DNA of 37,927 bases from a bacterium (lineage in GTDB: Bacteria > ARS69), in contig JALGZR010000021.1 in assembly GCA_025774805.1 (NCBI GenBank), positions 1 through 37,927 of the forward strand, given 5' to 3'. Of this stretch, positions 1 to 7,045 are shown one piece after another. The position numbers and the translations under genes are program-made. How positions within the stretch are numbered: position 1 is the first letter of the stretch; each line of letters opens with the position of its first letter. A model generated the notes under the pieces. It made no database searches and had not been told where the DNA came from. It saw nothing but the letters and a program-made list of their open reading frames with translations.

Positions 1-447
1 TATGCCTACAACTCGGCCAGCGTGAGTGGCCAGCTCATCGAGCTGCTCGACATGCGGGTGAGAGAAGATTGGTTGTCCGGCAACGTGGAGGGCGATTTCG
101 AGACCTCCCGGATTCGACTCGGCGCCCGGTTCGACGGTCTGTTTCAGGATGGGTGGCGTTACCACCCGTACCTGGAGCTCGCCGCGCTCTACTCGAGGTT
201 GGACGTCACCATCGACACCGTGGACGGAATGGTCCCGAGGCCATTTCCCCAATCCCCCGATGAGGCCCCGTCGAGCATTCGCACGCTCGACGATTCCCAG
301 TGGGGCGGTGGGGCCCGATTCGGGCTGGAGACCGACATCACCGATCGGATCGCGTTCGACCTCGGGATCGCGTTCGAGATGATCGAGTTTCCCCCGGGCA
401 CGAACTCCGTCACGACTTTGGGCGGTCGGCTGACATTGCGCCTCTGA
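1..447 (+). CDS. Outer-membrane beta-barrel-like protein, 3' part only
   Basis: The reading frame is open to the left edge, so the gene begins outside the window; a GTG at 22 is only an internal codon of this open frame. The visible 148 residues alternate hydrophobic and polar residues in short strands (RIRLGARFDGLF, YHPYLELAALYSRLDV, WGGGARFGLETDI, IAFDLGIAFEMIEF) and end on a strand-like LGGRLTLRL. Paired strands with short turns and a terminal strand are typical of small outer-membrane barrels or porin-like proteins; the family cannot be named from this fragment. The next gene starts 128 bases downstream. No terminator is obvious in the gap. Placing it in the outer membrane is inference. 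Confidence 0.6.
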   Translation, partial: YAYNSASVSGQLIELLDMRVREDWLSGNVEGDFETSRIRLGARFDGLFQDGWRYHPYLELAALYSRLDVTIDTVDGMVPRPFPQSPDEAPSSIRTLDDSQWGGGARFGLETDITDRIAFDLGIAFEMIEFPPGTNSVTTLGGRLTLRL

Positions 448-575
448 GTCGGTTTCGGAGTCTGTCGCGCCGACTCCCGCACCCGGCCTGATTCCCTACC
501 CGACGGCCTCCCCTGACCCCGACACACTCAAGGCGAGGATCCGCCCGGCCGACCTCCGGAACGGAGGAGTGGTCC

Positions 576-983
576 ATGCCGGATACCGTTACCGGTCCGC
601 ACGTCGCCCACGTCGAGGCCGTCGAGTCCCTGGTGGCCGGCCGTCCCGAGGACACCGTTCGTCTTCTGAAACCCCTCGCGGACGCCGGGGGGCTGTCGTT
701 CGAAACGCGGCTGGCCCTGACGAAGGCGTATCTCCTCCTGGACCGGGGGGAGGAAGCGAGCCGCGAGCTCGAGGTCCTCACGGCGGCCGGCCCCCCGCCG
801 GACAAGGGCCTTCACGCCTATCTCGGGCTGCTCGACGCCTGGGCGTCGGCTCTGGCCTCCCGGCCCGAGGACGCCCTCCGCCAACTCGACGAGGTCGGTC
901 GGATCGACCCGCGCATGGAGCGCGCCGCGCGCCGCCTCCGCCTGCGAATCGAGAAGGGGGAACCGGCGGCGATCCGCTTCTGA
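576..983 (+). CDS. Small TPR-like helical repeat protein
   Basis: 135 residues with an ATG start and a clear Shine-Dalgarno GGAGG at 563-567. The sequence is almost entirely helical, with TPR-like A/B helix pairs: AVESLVAGRPEDTVRLLKPLA, FETRLALTKAYLLLDRGEEASRELEVL, and DAWASALASRPEDALRQLDEVGRIDP. The last unit carries the usual TPR ending (DEVGRIDP). No signal peptide or membrane segment is seen, so it is probably a cytosolic protein-protein interaction module. No enzyme domain is attached and the partner is unknown. It is followed by a cluster of three short hairpin repeats before the aminopeptidase gene, so it may be transcribed separately. Confidence 0.6.
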   Translation: MPDTVTGPHVAHVEAVESLVAGRPEDTVRLLKPLADAGGLSFETRLALTKAYLLLDRGEEASRELEVLTAAGPPPDKGLHAYLGLLDAWASALASRPEDALRQLDEVGRIDPRMERAARRLRLRIEKGEPAAIRF

Positions 984-987
984 CCCG

Positions 988-1120
988 CTCCCGCAGCAGA
1001 GATTGGTGAGAACTGCGGGCCGGGGTAAATTGGAGCGACTTTTCCCACACCTGGCCTGCATCTCTCGCCCGGTCCGTCGCGAGCCGCTGCCGCAGCAGAG
1101 CCTGGTGAGACCCGCAGGCC
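988..1120. repeat. Cluster of three dispersed hairpin repeats
   Basis: Two direct copies of a 34-bp element lie at 988-1021 and 1087-1120. They share CCGCAGCAGAG, then TGGTGAGA, then GC(A/G)GGCC. An inverted copy lies between them (about 1052-1072, GGCCTGCATCTCTCGCCC). The inverted copy and the second direct copy can pair as a longer hairpin. Further copies occur at 2587-2610, 20611-20639, 28263-28347 and 31227-31260, always between genes or at gene ends. Confidence 0.75.
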
Positions 1121-1163
1121 GGTCCGGCCGCGACCGGCAACCGATTCCCAGAGGAGAGGGACG

Positions 1164-2318
1164 ATGGACCCCAGAGACGAGAGACTCGCGCGCGTCGTCG
1201 TGGAGTACTCTCTGAGCCTTCAACCCGGAGAGCGGGTTCTCCTGGACTTCCGAGGCTCCTCGACCGAAAACCTCCTGCTGGAGACCGTGACCGGGGTGAC
1301 CGAGGCCGGTGGCGTTCCCTTCCCCCTCGTGGGGGACGACTCCATCGGACGCCGGTTCCTTCGCGCCGCCGACGAGGAGCAGGTCAAATCCTGGGGCAAG
1401 ATCCACGATGTCCTGATGCGGCAGATGCAGTGCTACGTCCGGGTCAACGGGACCGACAACCCGTTCGACTCCTCCGACGTGTCGGAGGAGGCCCGGAAGT
1501 GGGAGCGAGAGCACTACATGCGTCCGGTCCACCTCGAGTACCGCGTGCGGAACACGAAGTGGGTCGTGCTCCGCTACCCGAGCAATTCCATGGCCCAGCA
1601 GGCCCGGATGAGCCGGGAGGCCTTCGCCGACCTCTACTACGAGGTTTGCACTCTCGACTACGAGCGCTTCTCCCGCGCCATGGATCCGCTGAAGAGTCTC
1701 ATGGAGCGGACCGATCGCGTCCGCCTCACGGCGAAGGACACGGACGTGACGCTGTCCATCAAGGACATCGACGTCGTGAAGTGCGACGGGCACATGAACC
1801 TGCCGGACGGCGAGGTCTTCACCGCCCCGGTGCGCGAGTCGGTGGACGGCGTCATCACGTACAACTCGGGGACCATCTTCGGCGGCACGAGCTGGGATTG
1901 GATCCGCCTCACGTTCGAGAAGGGGAAGATCGTCGACCTCGAGGCCTCGAACGACCCGGACAAGCTCCGGGAGATCTTCGCCACCGACGAGGGAGCCTCC
2001 TACGTGGGCGAGTTCTCGTTCGGGCTCCACCCGAGTCTGCACCGGCCGATCCGGGACACTCTGTTCGACGAGAAGATCTACGGATCCTTCCACACCGCCC
2101 TCGGGCAGTGCTACAACACCGCGGAGAACGGGAATCGATCCGCCATCCACTGGGATCTCGTCTGCATTCAGACGGAGGAGTACGGTGGGGGCAACGTCTG
2201 GTTCGACGGAGAGCTGGTGCGGGAGAACGGGCACTGGGTCCATCCCGAACTGAGGGACGCTCTCTCGATCGAGGCCCTGAACGCCGGCGAGCGGAGGGAA
2301 CCCGAGCCGGTGGGATGA
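1164..2318 (+). CDS. M29-family (AmpS/PepS/AmpT-like) metallo-aminopeptidase
   Basis: 384 residues, close to the usual length of about 400 for M29 aminopeptidases, which remove N-terminal amino acids using two metal ions. Family signatures are in the right order: an acidic ligand in NLPDGEVFTAP (about residues 212-222), the GEFSFGLHP block with the second Glu (about 281-289), a His/Tyr block SFHTALGQCY (about 308-317), and the HWD ligand pair IHWDLV (about 327-332). The N-terminal half has the expected alpha/beta domain (LQPGERVLLDFRG). The ATG start follows AGAGGAGAGG at a good distance. There is no signal peptide, so it acts in the cytosol, probably in peptide turnover together with the M3 peptidase downstream. 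Confidence 0.9.
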   Translation: MDPRDERLARVVVEYSLSLQPGERVLLDFRGSSTENLLLETVTGVTEAGGVPFPLVGDDSIGRRFLRAADEEQVKSWGKIHDVLMRQMQCYVRVNGTDNPFDSSDVSEEARKWEREHYMRPVHLEYRVRNTKWVVLRYPSNSMAQQARMSREAFADLYYEVCTLDYERFSRAMDPLKSLMERTDRVRLTAKDTDVTLSIKDIDVVKCDGHMNLPDGEVFTAPVRESVDGVITYNSGTIFGGTSWDWIRLTFEKGKIVDLEASNDPDKLREIFATDEGASYVGEFSFGLHPSLHRPIRDTLFDEKIYGSFHTALGQCYNTAENGNRSAIHWDLVCIQTEEYGGGNVWFDGELVRENGHWVHPELRDALSIEALNAGERREPEPVG

Positions 2319-2373
2319 TCCCGGCGAGGAAGCGGCGTGCCGGGCCCGAAGGCCGTGCGGCGCGCCGACCTCA

Positions 2374-2511
2374 CTACCTCAAGACCGTCATCTTCCGGGA
2401 CTGGAGTTGGGACCACGTCGTCGGCAGCGTGTAGTCGAAATCGCGGTTCGCGTCGAGGCCGGGTTGAACGATCGTGAACGTGCCGTCGGGCTCCTCGGTG
2501 ATCACGGACAC
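2374..2511 (-). pseudogene. Antisense remnant of a coding 3' end
   Basis: In the gap between the two peptidase genes, the minus strand reads ...GAVSVITEEPDGTF, then TIVQPGLDANRDFDY, then TLPTTWSQLQSRKM and TVLR before a TAG at 2374-2376. Third codon positions are strongly GC-rich, as in real genes here, and the peptide has normal composition, resembling the last strands of an outer-membrane or extracellular protein. The frame continues upstream without a start other than GTG at 2511 and hits a stop at 2587-2589, inside a hairpin repeat. I read it as the surviving tail of a gene whose front was lost; a 45-residue functional peptide cannot be excluded. Confidence 0.35.
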
Positions 2512-2586
2512 GGCTCCCGGAGAGCCCCGGGCCCCGTTCGCCCGTCCCGCGCTCGCCCCGCGGTAGCCAGCGGTCGCGAAAGGGTG

Positions 2587-2610
2587 CTAGCCTGCGTTTC
2601 TCACCAGGCT
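2587..2610 (-). repeat. Dispersed hairpin repeat, single inverted copy
   Basis: Plus strand CTAGCCTGCGTTTCTCACCA then GGCT. On the minus strand it reads AGCCTG, loop GTGAGAAACG, CAGGCT, a perfect 6-bp hairpin. It is one of the cleanest copies of the family. Confidence 0.75.
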
Positions 2611-2678
2611 CGCCGCGCCATCCCCGGGCGGCGACGGGTGTTGTCCGCCTTCTCCTACCCCTTCCCCGGACGCGAGCG

Positions 2679-4541
2679 ATGAGTGAACTCGACCGATTCC
2701 TGCACGAACTGAACGAGACGTATCTGGCCAAGCACCACGCGAAGGAGTCCGCCTTCTGGGAAACCCGCATGGGTCTGGCCGACCGCCACGACGAGCTCGC
2801 CCGCGCCGAGCTCGAGTTGCGGGACTTCCTGGCCGACGGGGAGCGGCTGAAGGAGCTGCGGGCCTGGAAGGCGAAGGGCGTCGCCACCCCCGCCCAGGGC
2901 TTCGTGCTCGAGGGTTGGATTCGCACCCTCTCGCGAAACCAGGTGGAGGATGCCGAGGCGAAGGAGCTCCTCACCGAGCTCGTCGCGTGCGAGACGGACC
3001 TCCAGCGCGCCCGCGGGAGCATGCCGCTCGGTTACGTCGAGCCGGGAGGGAAGTTCATTCCCGCCAGCTCGGTGGAGCTCGGGAACCAACTCCGAACCCA
3101 TCCTGATGCCGGGGTGCGGGAGGCCAGCTTCGCCGGCTTGCGCTCGATCGAGGACTTCGTCCTCGAGCACGGCTATCCCGACGTCGTGAGGCTGCGGAAC
3201 CGCTTCGCCCGGCGTCTCGGCCACTCGGATTACTACGAGTACAAGGTTCGCTGGGCGGAGGGGTTCGACAAGAACACCCTTTTCGGATACCTCGACGATC
3301 TCGAGGCTCGAACTCGTGATCATGCCGGGGAGGAGATCGAGTCCCTCCGCAAGCGCGAAGGCCGACAGGCCCTCGACCCGTGGAACTTCGGCTACCTGAC
3401 CCAGGGCGGGGCCGTCCGGGAGGAACAGGATCCGTACTTCCGCTTCGAGGACGCGCTCGAGCGCTGGGTGCGGAGCTTCGCGGCCCTCGGGATCCGCTTC
3501 CGAGACGCCCGCATCACGCTCGACCTGATCGATCGGAAGGGAAAGTACGAGAACGGGTTCATGCACGGACCGGTGCCGGCTTTCGTCCGCCGGGGAACCT
3601 GGCTCCCGGCCGAGATCAACTTCACCGCGAACGCCCTGCCCGACCGCACGGGCGCCGGCCACCGCGCCGCCCAGACCCTGTTCCACGAAGGGGGACACGC
3701 GGCCCACTTCTCGAACATCGTCACCGAGGCGCCCTGTTTCTCCCAGGAGTTCGCACCGACGTCGGTCGCCTTCGCCGAGACGCAATCGATGTTCTGCGAC
3801 AGCTTCCTCGAGGACGCCGACTGGCAGATGCGTTACGCGCGGGACGCGGACGGCCGCCCCATCCCGTTCGAGATCATCGAGAAGGAGATCCGTTCGGTCC
3901 ATCCGTTCGCCGCCCAGCAGGTTCGGAACATGCTCGTGGTCTGCTACGCGGAGAAGGCGCTGTACGAGATCCCGGACGACGAGCTCACTCCCGAGCGCAT
4001 TCTCTCGACCATCCGGGAGGAGGAGTCGCGGATCATGCTCCTCGAGGGCGGGAGCTCGCGACCCGTTCTCTCCGTTCCCCATCTGCTGTCCTGGGAGTCC
4101 TCCGCCTACTACCACGGGTACGTCCTGGCGCAGATGGCGGTCCACCAGACGCGCGCCCACTTCCGCAAGTGCTACGGACACCTCGTCGACAACCCGTCCG
4201 TCGGGCGGGATCTGTCGGAGACTTACTGGAAGCCGGGGAACTCGCGCGGGTTTCTGGAGCTGGTCGAGGAGATGACGGGGAAGCCCTTCTCCGCCGATGC
4301 GCTCGTCGACGAGGTGTCGATCCCGACGGACGCCGCGGTCGATCGCGCGCGCCGCATGGTGGAACGGCTTCCGGACATCCCCGAGCCGACCGGCGAGGTC
4401 GAGCTCGACCTCCGCCTCCGCGTGATCCACGGACCCGAGACCGTGGTGGAGGCGGGTAAGAGTCCTCTCGAGGTCGCCGAGACGTTCCGGGCGTGGATCC
4501 TCGAGAACTGGCCGCGGGCCGCGGCCGGGGCCGGCGCCTGA
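2679..4541 (+). CDS. M3-family zinc oligopeptidase (oligoendopeptidase F-like)
   Basis: 620 residues, the normal size for M3 thimet oligopeptidase/PepF-type enzymes, which cleave short peptides inside a closed helical channel. The zinc-binding HExxH motif is present as FHEGGHAAH (His336, Glu337, His340). The third ligand region follows in TSVAFAETQSMFCDSF. The conserved PNYxxG-like helix region near the C-terminus is represented by YYHGYVLAQMAVHQ. No signal peptide is seen, so it is cytosolic. The ATG at 2679 has only a weak upstream GACGCGAG and no clear Shine-Dalgarno. It probably completes degradation of peptides together with the M29 aminopeptidase upstream. Confidence 0.9.
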   Translation: MSELDRFLHELNETYLAKHHAKESAFWETRMGLADRHDELARAELELRDFLADGERLKELRAWKAKGVATPAQGFVLEGWIRTLSRNQVEDAEAKELLTELVACETDLQRARGSMPLGYVEPGGKFIPASSVELGNQLRTHPDAGVREASFAGLRSIEDFVLEHGYPDVVRLRNRFARRLGHSDYYEYKVRWAEGFDKNTLFGYLDDLEARTRDHAGEEIESLRKREGRQALDPWNFGYLTQGGAVREEQDPYFRFEDALERWVRSFAALGIRFRDARITLDLIDRKGKYENGFMHGPVPAFVRRGTWLPAEINFTANALPDRTGAGHRAAQTLFHEGGHAAHFSNIVTEAPCFSQEFAPTSVAFAETQSMFCDSFLEDADWQMRYARDADGRPIPFEIIEKEIRSVHPFAAQQVRNMLVVCYAEKALYEIPDDELTPERILSTIREEESRIMLLEGGSSRPVLSVPHLLSWESSAYYHGYVLAQMAVHQTRAHFRKCYGHLVDNPSVGRDLSETYWKPGNSRGFLELVEEMTGKPFSADALVDEVSIPTDAAVDRARRMVERLPDIPEPTGEVELDLRLRVIHGPETVVEAGKSPLEVAETFRAWILENWPRAAAGAGA

Positions 4542-4571
4542 TCTCGAGAGGCGGCGGGGGAGGGGCCGGTA

Positions 4572-5519
4572 TTGACCTCGACGTCCGCGGGGCGCGTCTA
4601 CGCGGCGCTCCTGTCGGTGCAGATCATGTTCGCCGTGCAGTACGTCGTGGCCAAGGTCCTGCTGGAGGCCATTCCGCCGGGCGCCTGGGCCGCGATCCGT
4701 CTCCTCACCGGCACGTCGATCTTCCTCGCGGTGTACGTCGCAGGAGTGGTCGGCCGTCGCGGCAGCGGCGAGGGCAGGGAAGGGGGTCGCGGGTCCGCTC
4801 ACGGAAGGGTCACGCCGCGGGACCTGGCCCTCCTGGCGGTCTTCTCCTTCTTCGGGGTCGTTCTCAACCAGATCTGCTTCATCGAGGGGTTGGCGCGAAC
4901 CACTCCTTCCCACTCGGCGCTGATCAACACCACGATCCCGGTGGCGACCCTGCTCTTCGCGGTGCTCCTCGGACGGGAGCCCCTGCGCGCGTCCTCCGCC
5001 CTCGGGATCGGTCTCGCGATGGCGGGCGTGCTCCTGCTGCTGAAGGTCGATCGCCTGGAGCCCCGGGCGGAGTGGTTCGTCGGTGATCTCCTCACCCAGG
5101 TCAACGCGGCCTCCTTTTCCCTCTTCCTCGTGATCTCCCGGGACACGATCCGCCGGATCGGTCCGATTCCCGCGACGGCCGGGGTATTCTGCTTCGGCTC
5201 CCTCGGCGTCGCGCTCTACGGGGGAAGCGAGGCGATGCGCGTCGATCCCGCGGAGCTCGACGGCGTCATCTGGGCCATCGCGATCTACATCGTCCTCTTT
5301 CCCACGGTGCTCTCCTACTTCCTGAACTACTGGGCGCTGGCGCGCGTCGAGTCGTCGCGGGTCGCGCTCTTCGTCTACCTTCAACCCCTCATCGCCTCGG
5401 CCCTCTCGGTGGCGTTTCTGGGAGAGCCGCTCACCCTCCGCCTTTTCGTCAGCTCGGCGCTCGTCTTCGCCGGGGTGTTGTTCGCCTCGCGGGTACCCGT
5501 TCGGGCGGGATCCCGGTAG
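4572..5519 (+). CDS. EamA/DMT-superfamily membrane transporter
   Basis: 315 residues with about ten hydrophobic helices, the standard two-EamA-repeat layout of drug/metabolite transporters. The first repeat begins VYAALLSVQIMFAVQYVVAK and ends near MAGVLLLLKV. The second begins at FVGDLLTQVNAASFSLFLVI and ends FAGVLFASRV. A charged 25-residue insert (GRRGSGEGREGGRGSAHGR) separates helices 2 and 3. The TTG start is chosen because GGGGGAGGGG lies six bases upstream. It starts 30 bases after the M3 gene and may be co-transcribed. Such proteins export amino acids or small metabolites; the substrate cannot be told from sequence. Confidence 0.85.
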   Translation: MTSTSAGRVYAALLSVQIMFAVQYVVAKVLLEAIPPGAWAAIRLLTGTSIFLAVYVAGVVGRRGSGEGREGGRGSAHGRVTPRDLALLAVFSFFGVVLNQICFIEGLARTTPSHSALINTTIPVATLLFAVLLGREPLRASSALGIGLAMAGVLLLLKVDRLEPRAEWFVGDLLTQVNAASFSLFLVISRDTIRRIGPIPATAGVFCFGSLGVALYGGSEAMRVDPAELDGVIWAIAIYIVLFPTVLSYFLNYWALARVESSRVALFVYLQPLIASALSVAFLGEPLTLRLFVSSALVFAGVLFASRVPVRAGSR

Positions 5520-5637
5520 CTCGCCTCCCCGGCGGGGGGACGGGGCGGCGGAACGCGGTTCGAGCGGGGAGCGCCCCCAGTTTGTCCTTGCACGCCGTTC
5601 CCGTCCCGTCGAGCATGTGCGGTCACGGGGAGGGCGC

Positions 5638-6969
5638 GTGGCACGAGTCGGATACCGGGAGCTACTGGCACGGAACCGGAATTACCGGTTCATCTGGTTC
5701 GCGGAGACCATCAGCTTCCTCGGAGATTGGTTCAACACGATCGCGATCTACGCGATCGTCCAGGAGCTGTCGGGCACCGGTCGCGCGTTCGCGGGAGTGA
5801 TGGTCGCCAAGACCCTGCCCGTGTTTCTCGTGGCCCCGATCGCCGGACCGCTGGTGGACCGGCTCGACCGACGCACGCTGATGATCCTCTCCGATCTCAC
5901 GCGTGCCGCCCTCGTGGTCGGACTCGTGCTGGCCCATCGCGCGGAGAGTCTGTTCTCCCTCTACGGCTGCCTCGTCCTCATGGTCGCCATGTCGGGCGTG
6001 TTCATCCCCGCGCGCGGCGCCGCGATTCCCCAGGTCACGACGGCCGGACAGCTCGCCCCCGCGAACGCGCTCTCGGGAGCGACGTGGTCGGTGATGCTCG
6101 CGTTCGGGGCCGCCCTGGGAGGGTGGGTGACGCACGCTCTGGGTACGGACACGTCGCTCGCGCTCGACGGTCTCACGTTCCTCGGTTCGGCGGCCTGTCT
6201 CCTGGCGCTTCCGCGTCTCCCGGCCCCCGGAGCGGAGGCGACGCACCACGATCGGTCGTTCATCGGCGGACTCCGCCACCTCGTCTCGCACCGGCGGACG
6301 TTCGCGCTGGCATGCCTGAAGCCGCTCATGGCCCTGAGCGGCGGTGCGTTCGTGCTGATTCCGATCTACGGCACGACGGTCTTTCCCGATCGGGGGGGGC
6401 CGCTCTGGGTGGGACTGCTCTACAGCGCCCGGGGTCTGGGCGCACTCATCGGCGCGATCGCCCTGATCCGTCTGTTCGGGGACGCGAGCCGGACCATGCG
6501 CCGCATCCTCCTCTTCGCGTATCCGGCCGCGGCGGTCTCCTATATCGGGCTCGGCCGGGCTCCGAGCCTCGAGCTCGCCGCGCTCGCCTACTTCGCGGCG
6601 GCGATCTCGAGCGGAGCGAACTGGGTGATGTCGGGCACGCTCATCCAGCGAGAGGTCGATCGGCGGTTCCTCGGACGGGTGTTCTCGGTCGAGTTCGGAA
6701 CGATGACCCTCGTCATCTCCGCGACCGGGTGGCTGGCCGGCACCGCAATTGACACCATGGGGATCGGGCCGCGCCGCGTCGGCACCCTTTCCGGCCTTGC
6801 GCTATTGGTACCGTTCCTCTTCTGGGCGGGCTTCCTGCTGTCGGAGCGGCGCCGGGCGGCGGCGGAAAGGGAGATCCACGGCACCGCGCCCCCGCGACCC
6901 GGGGTCTCCCCCGAGGCGTTCGACGCGACGCATCCGGCCGAGGAGGACGAGGACACGCTCGGAGCGTGA
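5638..6969 (+). CDS. MFS transporter (EntS/bacteriocin-exporter-like)
   Basis: 443 residues from GTG 5638, preceded by GGGGAGGG; an in-frame GTG at 5617 would add seven residues but has no better ribosome site. About twelve hydrophobic helices are visible. The first (FIWFAETISFLGDWFNTIAI) and the cytoplasmic loop motif GPLVDRLDRRTLMILSD (MFS motif A form) match the EntS/MFS_3 group of exporters. A hydrophilic acidic tail (ATHPAEEDEDTLGA) ends the protein. It lies in the inner membrane as a proton-driven exporter; the substrate is unknown. It converges on the large gene that follows, with a GC-rich hairpin between them. Confidence 0.85.
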   Translation: MARVGYRELLARNRNYRFIWFAETISFLGDWFNTIAIYAIVQELSGTGRAFAGVMVAKTLPVFLVAPIAGPLVDRLDRRTLMILSDLTRAALVVGLVLAHRAESLFSLYGCLVLMVAMSGVFIPARGAAIPQVTTAGQLAPANALSGATWSVMLAFGAALGGWVTHALGTDTSLALDGLTFLGSAACLLALPRLPAPGAEATHHDRSFIGGLRHLVSHRRTFALACLKPLMALSGGAFVLIPIYGTTVFPDRGGPLWVGLLYSARGLGALIGAIALIRLFGDASRTMRRILLFAYPAAAVSYIGLGRAPSLELAALAYFAAAISSGANWVMSGTLIQREVDRRFLGRVFSVEFGTMTLVISATGWLAGTAIDTMGIGPRRVGTLSGLALLVPFLFWAGFLLSERRRAAAEREIHGTAPPRPGVSPEAFDATHPAEEDEDTLGA

Positions 6970-6992
6970 CGCCCCCGGCCGTCGGGCTCGCC

Positions 6993-7040
6993 CCGGCCCG
7001 GCGCGCCGTCCCGGGGAGCCGGTGAAGCGCGCCGGCCCGG
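6993..7040. terminator. GC-rich hairpin between convergent genes
   Basis: Left arm 6993-7005 (CCGGCCCGGCGCG) and right arm 7028-7040 pair at 12 of 13 positions around a 22-base loop. It sits in the 76-bp space between the MFS gene and the convergent RIFT-barrel gene, a natural place for a two-way terminator. No T-run follows on either side, so termination would be atypical. Confidence 0.45.
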
Positions 7041-7045
7041 ACCGA

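Larger units (their letters stand above)
2319..2678. other. 360-bp gap between peptidase genes
   Basis: The gap holds the antisense coding remnant (2374-2511), one inverted copy of the dispersed hairpin repeat (2587-2610), and a GC-rich inverted repeat just after it (CGCCGCGCC...GGGCGGCG, about 2611-2631). No convincing -10/-35 pair or strong Shine-Dalgarno is visible ahead of the M3 start at 2679. Confidence 0.5.

Noticed and set aside
528-2243. Long minus-strand open frame opposite the aminopeptidase gene
   Set aside because: Shadow of the M29 gene; composition is dominated by repeats of Arg, Gly, Val and Asp with no domain signature, as expected opposite GC-rich codons.
2655-5384. 909-codon minus-strand frame opposite the M3 and EamA genes
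   Set aside because: It spans two clearly real plus-strand genes and their gap and has no recognisable motif.
5617-5637. GTG 5617 as start of the MFS gene
   Set aside because: GTG 5638 has GGGGAGGG at proper distance; the upstream codons add a non-conserved MRSRGGR.
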